Assembly: GCA_963789885.1 (NCBI GenBank)
Contig: CAWBNB010000005.1
Coordinates: 124,001-188,000 of the forward strand
Length of the DNA stretch: 64,000 bases
Direction of reading: 5' to 3'
DNA from: DATEDA01 sp963789885
GTDB taxonomy: Bacteria; Pseudomonadota; Gammaproteobacteria; Burkholderiales; SG8-39
This document shows positions 1 through 16,131 of this stretch, piece by piece. The first letter of the stretch is position 1; every line of letters begins with the position of its first letter. Position numbers and translations under genes: made by a program. The notes below the pieces were generated by a model. It searched no databases, was not told the origin of the DNA, and worked only from the letters and a program-made list of their open reading frames with translations.

Positions 1-1043
1 GTCCACTCGATCGTGATGCGGCCGTCGCGCGGCGTGTAGCGGATCGCGTTCGATACGAGGTTCGTGATCGCGCTCCGCATCTCGTGCTCGTCGCCCCAGA
101 GGGTCGCCGGCGGACCGGGCCTGAGCTGCACGGTGTGCCGGCCGCCCGAGAGCGCGCGCGCCTCCTCGGCGAGCGCGCCGAGGAAGCGGTGGACGTCGAT
201 CGCCGACTCGCGCGCGGGCTGCGCGCTCGACTCGAGCGCCGAAAGCGTCAGGAGATCCTCGATCAGCCGCAGCATCCGGTCGGTCTGGGTGCGCATCAGC
301 CCGAGCACCTGCCGGCCGCGGGCCTCCTCGATCCGCACGTTGCCGTCGGCGATCGTCTCGAGAAATCCGCTCACCACCGTGAGCGGCGTCTTCAACTCGT
401 GCGAAACGTTCGCGACGAAGTCGCGTCGCATCGTCTCGAGGCGCTCCCACTGGGTGATGTCGCGCGCGAGCAGGAGCTTCTCGTCCTGGCCGTACGGGAC
501 GATCCGGAGCGAGAGCACGAGCTCCTCGCCGCGCGCGAGGCGCAGCGTGAACGGCTGGTCGTACGCGCCGCTCTTCAGGTACGCGACGAAATCGGGGTTG
601 CGGACGAGGTTGAGGATCGGCTGGCCGGCGTCGCGCCGCGCGTCGACCCCGTAGTAGCGCTCGGCCGTCGCGTTCGCCCACACGATGCGATCCTCGGCGT
701 CGAGCACGATCACCCCGTCGGGCATCGCCTGCGCCGCGCTCCGGAAGCGCGCGAGCTGCGCCGTGAGGCGGTGCTGGTGCTGCGTCGTCGAGCGCATGAA
801 GCGGTAGAGCCGCGAGAACACGTGCTCCCACACGCCGGAGCCCATCGGCACCGGCGTCCCGGGCGGGTCGCGGAGCCAGCCGACGAGCGCGCGCAGATTG
901 ACGAGGTGCCGGAGAAGGACGAACGCGAGACCGATGCCGAGAATGCCGAGCGACCAGGCCGGGCCTTGCAGCGGCCACGCGATCAGCGCGACGATCGCAA
1001 ACCCGCCGAGGGTGAGCGCGGTTCGCGTCCAGATGGGATTCAC
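1..1043 (-). CDS. phoR: Phosphate regulon sensor kinase PhoR (3' end beyond window)
   Basis: Membrane histidine kinase that senses phosphate status and phosphorylates PhoB. Reading the minus strand from a GTG at 1043, an in-frame TAG lies just upstream, so this is the first usable start. The first ~45 residues hold two hydrophobic helices. A PAS domain follows (around MPDGVIVLDAEDRIVWANA), then the HisKA H-box with VANVSHELKTPLT, where H is the phosphorylated residue. The N-box NLVSNAIRYTP is the last recognisable motif before the sequence leaves the window, so the G boxes are missing only because of the cut. It follows phoB by 104 bp in the same orientation, the usual phoB-phoR order. Family assignment is strong because of the neighbour and domain order. 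Confidence 0.93.
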   Translation of the reverse strand, partial: MNPIWTRTALTLGGFAIVALIAWPLQGPAWSLGILGIGLAFVLLRHLVNLRALVGWLRDPPGTPVPMGSGVWEHVFSRLYRFMRSTTQHQHRLTAQLARFRSAAQAMPDGVIVLDAEDRIVWANATAERYYGVDARRDAGQPILNLVRNPDFVAYLKSGAYDQPFTLRLARGEELVLSLRIVPYGQDEKLLLARDITQWERLETMRRDFVANVSHELKTPLTVVSGFLETIADGNVRIEEARGRQVLGLMRTQTDRMLRLIEDLLTLSALESSAQPARESAIDVHRFLGALAEEARALSGGRHTVQLRPGPPATLWGDEHEMRSAITNLVSNAIRYTPRDGRITIEW

Positions 1044-1147
1044 GGCACGGGCGAGGGACTGCTAGCCGGCGCGAACGTTAGCAGAAATTACGCTGTCATT
1101 CCGGCGCACGTCTGCCGCGCGCGCCGCGACTGCCGGCCGCGTCCAGG

Positions 1148-1834
1148 TCAGTTCGCCGCCAGGCGGTAACCGGACCCACGCACAGTCTCGATCAACCGGT
1201 CGTGCCCGGTCGGCTCGAGCGCTTTCCGCAGCCGCCGGATGTGCACGTCGACGGTGCGCTCCTCCACGAACACGTGGTCGCCCCACACCTGGTCGAGGAG
1301 ATGCGTGCGGCTGTGCACGCGCTCCGGGTGCGCCATGAGGAAATGGAGGAGGCGGAATTCGGTCGGCCCGAGCTCGAGCTGGGTGCCGCGCGCGCTCACG
1401 CGGTGCGTGGCCGGGTCGAGCCGCAGGCCCGAGATCTCGATCGGCTCGTCGGTGAGCTCCGGCGCGCGCCGGCGCAGCACCGCCTTGATCCGCGCGAGCA
1501 GCTCGCGCGGGCTGAACGGCTTGGTGACGTAGTCGTCGGCGCCGGCGTCGAGCCCGGTGACCTTGTCCTGCTCCTGGCCGCGCGCCGTCAGCATGATGAT
1601 CGGGACCTGCTTGGTGCGCTCGTCCTGGCGGAGCCGCCGGGCGAAGCTCGCGCCCGACTGGCCCGGCAGCATCCAGTCGAGGAGGATCAGGTCGGGCAGG
1701 GCGTGCCGGACGAGCTCGCCCGCCTGCTCCGCGTCGCGCGCGCGGAGCACGTGGTGGCCGGCGTGCTCGAGGTTCAGGGCGAGCAGCTCCTGGATCGCCG
1801 GCTCGTCTTCGACCACGAGGATGTTTGCGGGCAT
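1148..1834 (-). CDS. phoB: Phosphate regulon response regulator PhoB
   Basis: OmpR-family transcription factor activated by PhoR. The 228 residues are the normal PhoB length. The receiver domain (about 1-120) has the acidic pair in VVEDEP, the phosphorylated Asp in LILLDWMLPG, and the switch Lys in YVTKPFSP. The C-terminal winged helix (about 130-228) includes GPTEFRLLHFLMAHPERVHSR and the recognition-helix region RTVDVHIRRLRKAL, which is close to textbook PhoB. It is first in a phoB-phoR pair and has a PHO-box-like site about 45 bp upstream of its ATG, consistent with autoregulation. It is divergent from the DUF971-ubiE genes. Confidence 0.97.
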   Translation of the reverse strand: MPANILVVEDEPAIQELLALNLEHAGHHVLRARDAEQAGELVRHALPDLILLDWMLPGQSGASFARRLRQDERTKQVPIIMLTARGQEQDKVTGLDAGADDYVTKPFSPRELLARIKAVLRRRAPELTDEPIEISGLRLDPATHRVSARGTQLELGPTEFRLLHFLMAHPERVHSRTHLLDQVWGDHVFVEERTVDVHIRRLRKALEPTGHDRLIETVRGSGYRLAAN

Positions 1835-1878
1835 GAACGGGCTGTGCGAGGTTCCGAAGCGGAGTTTATGGCGCGAGC

Positions 1879-1896
1879 ATGACAGTTTTGTTACTG
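1879..1896 (-). promoter_or_regulatory. Candidate PHO box upstream of phoB
   Basis: On the minus strand this reads CAGTAAC-AAAA-CTGTCAT. The downstream half is a perfect CTGTCAT heptamer, the spacer is four A residues, and the upstream heptamer matches the consensus at 4 of 7 positions. Two CTGTCAT-type heptamers with an AT-rich 4-bp spacer is the known PhoB binding arrangement. It sits 45 bp before the phoB start, where an activator site would be expected. It also lies 62 bp upstream of the divergent DUF971 gene. Confidence 0.65.
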
Positions 1897-1957
1897 TCCG
1901 TCCGGCTACTCCGGTCCGGCCCTTTCAGTATCCTGCAGTCTTCCGGCGCGCACCCTC

Positions 1958-2323
1958 ATGGTCGATCGCAACGCCCCCGTCCCCACCGAGATCAAGCTGC
2001 ACCAGAAGTCGCGGGTGATGGAGCTCACATTCTCGGACGGCGAGCGGTTCGAGCTCCCGTACGAGCTGCTGCGCGTCTACAGCCCGTCGGCGGAAGTGCG
2101 CGGTCACGGCCCCGGACAGGAGGTGCTGCAGACCGGCAAGCGGAACGTCGAGATCCTGGGGGTCGAGCCGGTCGGAAGCTACGCGATCCAGCCGCGGTTC
2201 TCCGATGGGCACGACACCGGCATCTACTCGTGGGACTACCTCTACGACCTCGGCGCGAACCGCGATCGGCTGATGCAGGAATACCTTGCGCGGCTGCAGG
2301 CGGCCGGCGCGAGCCGCGACTGA
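1958..2323 (+). CDS. DUF971 / GBBH-like N-terminal domain protein
   Basis: A 121-residue single-domain protein of the DUF971 family, related to the N-terminal domain of gamma-butyrobetaine hydroxylase. Family features visible are the MELTFSDGERFELPYELLRVYSPSAEV-type core (shown here as LTFSDGERFELPYELLR), the VEPVGSYAIQPRFSDGHDTG segment in the middle, and YSWDYLYDLG near residue 95. Its biochemical role is not established; some family members are linked to iron-sulfur or metal handling. It stands 9 bp upstream of ubiE, an arrangement common in betaproteobacteria, so it is probably the first gene of the ubi transcript. Confidence 0.88.
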   Translation: MVDRNAPVPTEIKLHQKSRVMELTFSDGERFELPYELLRVYSPSAEVRGHGPGQEVLQTGKRNVEILGVEPVGSYAIQPRFSDGHDTGIYSWDYLYDLGANRDRLMQEYLARLQAAGASRD

Positions 2324-2332
2324 ACGCGATCG

Positions 2333-3067
2333 ATGTCCGACCGCACCCACTTCGGCTACACGCAGGTCCCGGAAGACGAGAAGGCCCGCAAGGTCGCCGG
2401 CGTCTTCGACTCGGTCGCGCCGAAGTACGACCTGATGAACGACCTGATGTCGCTCGGCCTGCACCGCGCGTGGAAAGCGTTCACGGTGGCGGTGAGCGGC
2501 GTGCGCGCGGGCGACCGGGTGCTCGACGTCGCCGGGGGCTCGGGCGACCTCGCGCGCGCGTTCGCGCGGCGGGTCGGGCCGACCGGCGAGGTCTGGCTGT
2601 CCGACATCAACGGCGCGATGCTCGCCGTGGGCCGCGATCGGCTGCTTGATGCGGGCCTCGCCGCCCCCATCTTGCAATGCGACGCCGAGCGGCTTCCGCT
2701 CCGGTCGGGAACGTTCGACTGCGTGAGCGTCGCGTTCGGGCTGCGCAACATGACGCACAAGGAGGCCGCCCTCGCCGAGATGGCGCGCGTGCTCAAGCCC
2801 GGAGGCCGGCTGCTGGTGCTCGAGTTCTCGAAGGTCTGGAAGCCGCTCGAAAAGGCGTACGATTGGTACTCGTTCAGCGTCCTGCCATGGCTCGGCCGGC
2901 ACGTGGCGAAGGACGAAGCAAGCTACCGCTATCTCGCCGAGTCGATCCGCGTGCACCCTGACCAGGAAGCACTGCGGGCGATGATGGAACAAGCCGGGCT
3001 GGAAGACGTCGAATACTTCAATCTCGCCGCGGGCGTGGTGGCGCTGCACCGCGGCGTGAAATACTGA
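2333..3067 (+). CDS. ubiE: Ubiquinone/menaquinone C-methyltransferase UbiE
   Basis: SAM-dependent class I methyltransferase that methylates the benzoquinol ring of 2-polyprenyl-6-methoxy-1,4-benzoquinol in ubiquinone synthesis. Length 244 aa is typical. Visible motifs are the N-terminal FDSVAPKYDLMNDLMSLGLH, SAM motif I VLDVAGGSGDLA, the family signature VAFGLRNMTHKEAALAEMAR, and GGRLLVLEFSK. The C-terminus AAGVVALHRGVKY is complete. It is preceded by DUF971 and followed after 23 bp by a Tim44-like gene, the normal start of the betaproteobacterial ubi cluster. UbiJ and UbiB, which act in the same pathway, lie 14.5 kb downstream instead of directly next to it. Confidence 0.97.
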   Translation: MSDRTHFGYTQVPEDEKARKVAGVFDSVAPKYDLMNDLMSLGLHRAWKAFTVAVSGVRAGDRVLDVAGGSGDLARAFARRVGPTGEVWLSDINGAMLAVGRDRLLDAGLAAPILQCDAERLPLRSGTFDCVSVAFGLRNMTHKEAALAEMARVLKPGGRLLVLEFSKVWKPLEKAYDWYSFSVLPWLGRHVAKDEASYRYLAESIRVHPDQEALRAMMEQAGLEDVEYFNLAAGVVALHRGVKY

Positions 3068-3090
3068 AAAACGACCCCTGGAGGAAGCAC

Positions 3091-3930
3091 ATGAAACGTA
3101 TCCTGCTCGCGTTGTCGGCACTTTTCTTCACCAGCGTGTTCGTCGTCGATGACGCCGAAGCCCGCCGCCTCGGTGGCGGCCGGCCCTCCGGCGTCCAGCG
3201 TCAGGCGGTGCCGGAGCGGCCGTCAACGCCTCCCGCAGCGCAGCAGACCGCCCCTGCCGCACCGACGGCCACCGCCGCGAAGAAGCCGATGAGCCCGTGG
3301 ATGGGTGCGCTCGCCGGCCTCGCGGCCGGCCTCGGGCTCGCGTGGCTCCTCGGCGACAATCTAGGCTCGGTCATGATGGCGATCCTGCTCGGGCTCGCCG
3401 CGGTCGTCGTCGTGTCGCTGATCGCCCGCGCCTTCATGAAGCCGCGCGGCCAGACCGCCCCCGGCGGGTTGCAGTACGCCGGGCTCGGCAACGAAACGGT
3501 CTCCGCACCGCCGCCGTCGCAGGCGGCCGGCGGCGTCGCCGTGCCGAGCTTTCAGAGCCAGTTCACGCCGAAGGTTCCGGCGAACTTCAACACCGACGGG
3601 TTCCTGCGCGAAGCGAAGAAGAGCTTCCTCGCGCTGCAGGTGGCGAACGATCGCGCGGACCTTACGAGCATCCGCGAGCTCGTCACCGACGAGATGTACG
3701 AGCACCTGAAGCGCGACGTGGACGAGCGGCGCGGCGCGCGGCAGCACACGGACGTGGTGACACTCAATGCGAACCTGCTCGAGCTCGTCACCGAGAGCGG
3801 GATGCATCTCGCGAGCATCCGGTTCTCCGGCCTGATCCGCGAGGAAGAGGGCCAGGCGCCGCAGCAGTTCGAGGAGATCTGGAACCTGCAGAAGCCCGAG
3901 GCCGGGGGGGTGGCGAGCCGCGGGAGCTGA
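3091..3930 (+). CDS. Tim44-like domain membrane protein, 3' end altered
   Basis: A 279-residue protein with an N-terminal signal segment (KRILLALSALFFTSVFVV), a low-complexity Pro/Ala linker, a glycine-rich hydrophobic region with two likely membrane helices (about 68-115), and a C-terminal Tim44-like domain (about 165-275, FLREAKKSFLALQVANDRAD onward). A strong ribosome site (GGAGG) precedes the ATG. Family members usually finish with a tryptophan-containing strand after EEIWNL; here the frame instead ends VASRGS after a run of seven G at 3904-3910. Dropping one G would give a frame beginning GGWR, so the 3' end is either a sequencing insertion or a real truncation at the edge of the accessory island. 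Function in bacteria is unknown. Confidence 0.85.
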   Translation: MKRILLALSALFFTSVFVVDDAEARRLGGGRPSGVQRQAVPERPSTPPAAQQTAPAAPTATAAKKPMSPWMGALAGLAAGLGLAWLLGDNLGSVMMAILLGLAAVVVVSLIARAFMKPRGQTAPGGLQYAGLGNETVSAPPPSQAAGGVAVPSFQSQFTPKVPANFNTDGFLREAKKSFLALQVANDRADLTSIRELVTDEMYEHLKRDVDERRGARQHTDVVTLNANLLELVTESGMHLASIRFSGLIREEEGQAPQQFEEIWNLQKPEAGGVASRGS

Positions 3931-4163
3931 AGCGGTGTTCTGCTGTCGGCGCGGCGAGGACGCCGAGGCGAGCACTCTCCTCTGGAGGCAAGGTAAGAAG
4001 GGACGTGCGGTGAGAGACAGAAGAAGAGAGTGGATGACCGAAGACGAAAAGACATTCGGAATGAGATCAATGTGAGAAGCGCGATTCATGTTGGTGAGGA
4101 TCGGGATCAACATGAGACGGGGGGCGATGTAGTAGCAGAAGAACGGAACTGAGAGCGACGTCA
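3931..4163. other. Non-coding purine-rich stretch at the island edge
   Basis: No convincing gene on either strand. From about 3980 to 4160 the plus strand is unusually rich in A and G, and the G+C content falls clearly below the flanking genes. It lies exactly where the Tim44 gene loses its normal 3' end and before the decayed duplicate at 4164. I see no match to a known element. Confidence 0.5.
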
Positions 4164-4425
4164 GCTGCGCGGTTTCGCGCCCGGCCGCTGCAGACCTCAC
4201 GACGCGCGCGACGCTTACTTCACACTGGCCGCGATCCGGCGGAACGTCTCGCGCGTTCCCGGGCGCAGAACTGCGCGCCGCGATGTGGGACTGGGCGGCG
4301 AATTCGCTCAGCGACAGGACGCGCTCCGTGCCGTCGATGACCAGTAGTTGCCGCTCGGTCGCGGCAGAGGCGGACGGTCCGGCCGTCTGGATTTCAATCT
4401 CGGACCATGTTCGAGCAGGCAGCAT
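4164..4425 (-). pseudogene. Decayed copy of the small gene at 5597-5899
   Basis: Minus-strand translation contains SEIEIQTAGPS followed by VIDGTERVLSLSEFAAQSHI and AARSSAPG. These align with SEIETANGRT, VVDGAERVMSLSTFAAECNV and AAREFCAQA of the intact protein encoded at 5597-5899. DNA similarity also runs through the 3' part (compare about 4164-4260 with 5600-5700), but the frame is broken by small insertions and deletions and no start codon is in register. The two copies flank the HEPN/MNT genes in the same orientation, so this looks like one side of a duplication that has since degenerated. Confidence 0.72.
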
Positions 4426-4500
4426 GTCCTGAGTCGGCACCGGCTGGGTGCTCGCGGGGATCCAGCAGCTGAGCTGAGCTCCCGCCTCGAAGAAAACAAG

Positions 4501-4527
4501 AGGCCGCCGGAAGGCGGCCTTTTCTTT
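4501..4527 (+). terminator. Intrinsic terminator, probably bidirectional
   Basis: An 8-bp perfect stem AGGCCGCC / GGCGGCCT with a GGAA loop is followed on the plus strand by TTTTCTTT. The minus strand also has a T-rich tail (CTCTTGTTTTC), so it may work both ways. It would insulate the toxin-antitoxin genes from readthrough of the ubiE-Tim44 transcript. Confidence 0.82.
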
Positions 4528-4537
4528 CGGGCGCTTG

Positions 4538-4579
4538 CTCCCAAAATGGGTCATATCTCTCCCAATCTGGGATATACTG
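4538..4579 (+). promoter_or_regulatory. Two tandem operators, 21 bp apart, before the MNT antitoxin
   Basis: Two consecutive 21-bp units, CTCCCAAAATGGGTCATATC at 4538 and CTCCCAATCTGGGATATACT at 4559, share CTCCCAA..TGGG..ATA. Each contains an inverted repeat (CCC...GGG; TCCCA-ATC-TGGGA in the second). The 21-bp period places both on the same face of the helix. The second overlaps a -10-like TATACT at 4573, only 7 bp before the ATG at 4585, which suggests a very short leader or leaderless message. Binding by the N-terminal winged-helix domain of the adjacent antitoxin is an inference. Confidence 0.65.
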
Positions 4580-4584
4580 TGGGC

Positions 4585-5175
4585 ATGCCCGTCCCCCTTC
4601 GCCCGGTCGATGCGATCCTGACGAGGACGCAGCAGCGTGTGCTTGCGCTCCTCTTCGCGGAGGACGCGGAGCGGACTCTGAATGAGCTCGTGCGCCGCTC
4701 GGGCGGCGGCTCGGGGGCGATCCGCCGAGAGGTCGAGCGGATGGCGGCCGCGGGCCTGCTGCGCGAACGGCGAGTGGGCAACCAGCGTCGCTTCAGCGCG
4801 GATCGCGCGAGCCCGCTCTTCCAGCCGCTGGCGGTGCTCGCTGCGCAGGCTACCGAAGCAGCACCCACGCGACCGACCAGACGGCCGCGCCCCTCGGCGG
4901 CGCTGATCGCAGGCCGCGCCGCCGCGAAGCGAGCGCTCGCGCGGCACGGGCTGACGAATCCGCGGGTGTTCGGTTCGGTCGCGCGCGGCGAGGACACCGA
5001 GGCGAGCGATCTCGATCTCCTCGTGGATGCGCCGCGCGGCATCTCGCTGCTCGACCTGGTGAAGGCGAAGCATGCAATCGAGGACGTGCTCGGGGTCCCG
5101 GTCGATCTCGTGACACTCGACGACCTCCCGGAGTCCTACCGCGCAGCGGCGCTCGCCGAAGCGGTGCCGCTGTGA
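4585..5175 (+). CDS. MNT-family antitoxin with N-terminal winged helix
   Basis: A 196-residue protein in two parts. Residues about 5-80 look like a winged-helix DNA-binding domain (QQRVLALLFAEDAERTLNEL, then AIRREVERMAAAGLL and the wing RRVGNQRRFSAD). Residues about 110-196 form a minimal nucleotidyltransferase with VFGSVARGEDTEASDLDLLV, that is GS-x9-DxD with the metal-binding acids intact. Known MNT antitoxins neutralise HEPN toxins by adding AMP to a tyrosine. An upstream in-frame extension exists, but ATG 4585 matches domain boundaries and sits just after the operators. It overlaps the HEPN start by GTGA, so the pair is translationally coupled. Inferred role: antitoxin and autorepressor. 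Confidence 0.85.
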   Translation: MPVPLRPVDAILTRTQQRVLALLFAEDAERTLNELVRRSGGGSGAIRREVERMAAAGLLRERRVGNQRRFSADRASPLFQPLAVLAAQATEAAPTRPTRRPRPSAALIAGRAAAKRALARHGLTNPRVFGSVARGEDTEASDLDLLVDAPRGISLLDLVKAKHAIEDVLGVPVDLVTLDDLPESYRAAALAEAVPL

Positions 5176-5792
5176 CCGAAGCCCGTTCCCGGGATCTCTC
5201 GTACCTCGAGCACATGCTCGAGGCCATCGCACGGATCCAGCGCTACGTGGGACGCAAGCGCCGCGCAGGGTTCCTTGGTGATGCCCTGCTGCAGGATGCG
5301 GTGATCCGGAACATCGAGATCGTCGGCGAGGCTGCCGGCCGAGTGTCGCCGGAGTTCGCCGCACAGCACGCGGAGATTCCCTGGCGAGACATCGTCGGCA
5401 TGCGCCACCGGCTCATCCACGGTTATCTGAAGGTAAACCTCGAGACCGTGTGGGAAGTCGTCGAGCGCGATCTGCCGGCCCTAGTGCCGAAGTTGCGCGC
5501 CATGCTCGAACTGCCGGCGGCCAAGGGGAGCCGAAGCCTCGGGTCCCCCGCTCCCGCCGCCGCGCCCCGGCGAAGCGGCGTCGCTGAGGTCCCGCCTCAG
5601 GCATGCGCGGTCTTCGCGCCCGGCTTCTGCAGACCCTTCACGATGCGCGCGAGCGCCTCCTTCGCACGGGCGATCAAGCGGCGGAACGACTCCGCGCGCG
5701 CCTGCGCGCAGAATTCACGCGCCGCGACGTTGCACTCGGCGGCGAATGTGCTCAGCGACATCACGCGCTCCGCGCCGTCGACGACCCAGTAG
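5172..5792 (+). CDS. HEPN-domain toxin with antisense C-terminal extension
   Basis: GTG start overlaps the stop of the MNT gene. Residues 1-115 form a HEPN domain (SYLEHMLEAIARIQRYV, then LQDAVIRNIEIVGEAA) ending in MRHRLIHGYLKVN, which contains the exact RX4HXY motif (R-HRLI-H-G-Y) of MNT-paired HEPN ribonucleases. The Tyr is the expected AMPylation site. The family normally ends near LRAMLE at about residue 115. Here the frame stays open for another 90 residues of unlikely composition that run antisense through most of the gene at 5597-5899. The natural stop may have been lost when the module inserted, or an indel may hide it near 5520-5590. Confidence 0.85.
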   Translation: MTEARSRDLSYLEHMLEAIARIQRYVGRKRRAGFLGDALLQDAVIRNIEIVGEAAGRVSPEFAAQHAEIPWRDIVGMRHRLIHGYLKVNLETVWEVVERDLPALVPKLRAMLELPAAKGSRSLGSPAPAAAPRRSGVAEVPPQACAVFAPGFCRPFTMRASASFARAIKRRNDSARACAQNSRAATLHSAANVLSDITRSAPSTTQ

Positions 5793-5899
5793 TTGCCGTT
5801 CGGGTCGCGGCAGAGGCGGACGGTGCGTCCGTTCGCGGTTTCGATCTCGGACTCGACCCGCTCGAGCAGCATCGCGAGGGTGATGGTCGGCTTGTTCAT
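5597..5899 (-). CDS. Small conserved-looking protein, function unknown
   Basis: A 100-residue soluble protein that I do not recognise. ATG 5899 is chosen because AGGAGA lies 6 nt upstream on the minus strand; the open frame extends to 6004 without a better start. The N-terminal half has alternating polar strands (SEIETANGRTVRLCRDPNGN, YWVVDGAERVMSLS). The C-terminal half is helical and basic (RRLIARAKEALARIVKGL). A hairpin is present in the leader. A decayed duplicate lies at 4164-4425, which shows that at least the central VDGAERVMSL region was once duplicated as a unit. The 3' two thirds overlap the C-terminal extension of the HEPN frame on the other strand. Confidence 0.6.
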   Translation of the reverse strand: MNKPTITLAMLLERVESEIETANGRTVRLCRDPNGNYWVVDGAERVMSLSTFAAECNVAAREFCAQARAESFRRLIARAKEALARIVKGLQKPGAKTAHA

Positions 5900-5920
5900 G
5901 TTCGTCTCCTGTCCGGTTGC

Positions 5921-5936
5921 GCCGGCCTTGGCCGGC
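5921..5936 (-). promoter_or_regulatory. GC hairpin in the leader of the small gene
   Basis: Perfect 7-bp inverted repeat GCCGGCC-TT-GGCCGGC, located 22 bp before ATG 5899 and just upstream of its AGGAGA site. It could form a stable leader hairpin affecting translation or mRNA stability. There is no T run, so it is not an obvious terminator for the minus strand. Confidence 0.4.
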
Positions 5937-6161
5937 TGGTTCGTTTCACCCGGGCCCGCTGCCCTTGCCCTTCTCTTCGCATCGGGCGTGCCAGCGCCGC
6001 GCAAAGACCCACGGCCGGTCAGAAAACATTCGTGGATTCAGTGCATTGAAGTAGGGACCCGGGGTTCGGGGTACGTAATGCCCGGGCGCGCAGGCCGCCA
6101 AATACCGTGGCCCCGCTGGATTCGACGGCGGCATCGCCGCGGGATTTGACGGCGCGGGGGT

Positions 6162-7612
<1,451 letters not shown>

Positions 7613-7616
<4 letters not shown>

Positions 7617-7995
7617 GCCGCGCCCTCCGTCCGGCGCTTCGCGAGCGCCGCCGCGACCGCCCCGAGGAACGCCTCGATGTTGATCGGCTTGCTCACGAAC
7701 GCGTCGAAGCCGGCCGCGATGATGTCGCTCGCGGTCCTGCGGCATGACCGACGCGGTGAACGCGATCACCGGGATCGCGCGCGTCGCCGGCGCCGCGCGG
7801 AGCTTCGCGAGCGCCTCGATGCCGCTGATCCCCGGCAGGTGGATGTCCATCACGACGAGATCGGGTGCGCGCTCGCGCGCGAGCGCCACGCCGTCCTCGC
7901 CGGTCTCGGCCTCGATCGTGCGGTAGCCGTGGACCTGCAGCAGGTCGCGCGCGAGCTTGCGGTTCTGCTCGTTGTCCTCGACGATCAGGATCAGC

Positions 7996-8006
<11 letters not shown>
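7613..8006 (-). pseudogene. Single-domain response regulator (CheY-like), frame-broken
   Basis: About 131 residues in total. ATG 8006 lies inside the 3' end of the kinase (ATGGCGAATGA), so translation is coupled. It begins ANELILIVEDNEQNRKLARDLL and contains LVVMDIHLPGISG with the phospho-Asp and VIAFTASVMPQD. One extra base near 7735 shifts the last third; the other frame gives the expected switch-Lys region before the TGA at 7613-7615. That stop overlaps the GTG of the sigma-54 regulator. The order kinase, receiver and NtrC-type activator suggests a phosphorelay with two receivers competing for, or passing on, the phosphate. Confidence 0.8.
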
Positions 8007-15372
<7,366 letters not shown>

Positions 15373-15461
15373 CGCGATTCCCGCTCCCTCGCCGTGACTC
15401 GGGCTCAGGATACGCCCGGCCCGTGCGGGGCGGTCGACGCCGGCCCCGCCGGGCCCAGCCG

Positions 15462-15860
15462 CTACGCGTGCGCCTGCATCGGCTTCGCGTCCGCGTGTCC
15501 CGATCGCGTCCGGCGCGAACCGGCCGCGGATCCCGCGCAGCCACTCCGCGACCATCGAGCGCATGACGCTCGCGCCGAACTTCGCGGTAGCCGCCGCCGA
15601 ACGTGAGGCTCGGCGCGCCTGCCACGGCGGGATACGCGATCCGGAGCTGAACTTCCTTGAACGCGTGGATCAGGGTGAGGCCGTTCCGGCTCACGTGAAA
15701 CGCCTCGCCCGGAAGCAGCACGAAGTCCTTGATGTCGTGTCTCGTAGGTGACCCACAGCTCGCCCGCGACGACCGTCAGGTCGAGGCCCTTGCCGTCCTG
15801 GATGCGGACCGTGCGGCCTTTCGGGATCGTGGTTTCCATCATCTCGACTTTGTTCGTCAT
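15462..15860 (-). pseudogene. DUF2917 family protein, frameshifted
   Basis: Starts at ATG 15860 after GGAGAG and reads PKGRTVRIQDGKGLDLTVVA then GELWVTYE, matching the start of DUF2917 proteins, small beta-rich proteins frequent in Burkholderiales. Near 15740 one extra base switches the frame. The neighbouring frame then gives DIKDFVLLPGEAFHVSRNGL and HAFKEVQLRIAYP, the expected continuation. A second shift near 15590 leads to VMRSMVAEWLRGI before a TAG at 15462. Function is unknown; the fold resembles a cupin-like barrel. It is the gene immediately upstream of the GAF kinase on the same strand and could be co-transcribed with it. Confidence 0.72.
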
Positions 15861-16131
15861 GGCGTCTCTCCTTCGGTTCGGTGCCTGCCGGGCTCGGCGG
15901 CCACGCCTACCTTTCGCAGGCCGTGTGCCAGCGCGGACGGAACCTCGGCTCGACTGTCATGGAGTCAACACAATCAACAAGTTAAGATCACGGCGAGCGC
16001 GCTTGGGGAGATGCCGTGATATGGCATCACCGCCAAATCCAGCGGGCGCCGTCAAATACGACGGGGCGACGCCCATCTCCGGCGACGGCGCGCCCGGCTG
16101 AACGTTTGCAGCACTACACAGTCGACAGCGA

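Noticed and set aside
3361..5364. 667-codon open frame on the minus strand
   Set aside because: It spans the Tim44, decayed-copy, MNT and HEPN regions without a consistent domain. High G+C keeps antisense frames open; only the piece at 4164-4425 is meaningful.
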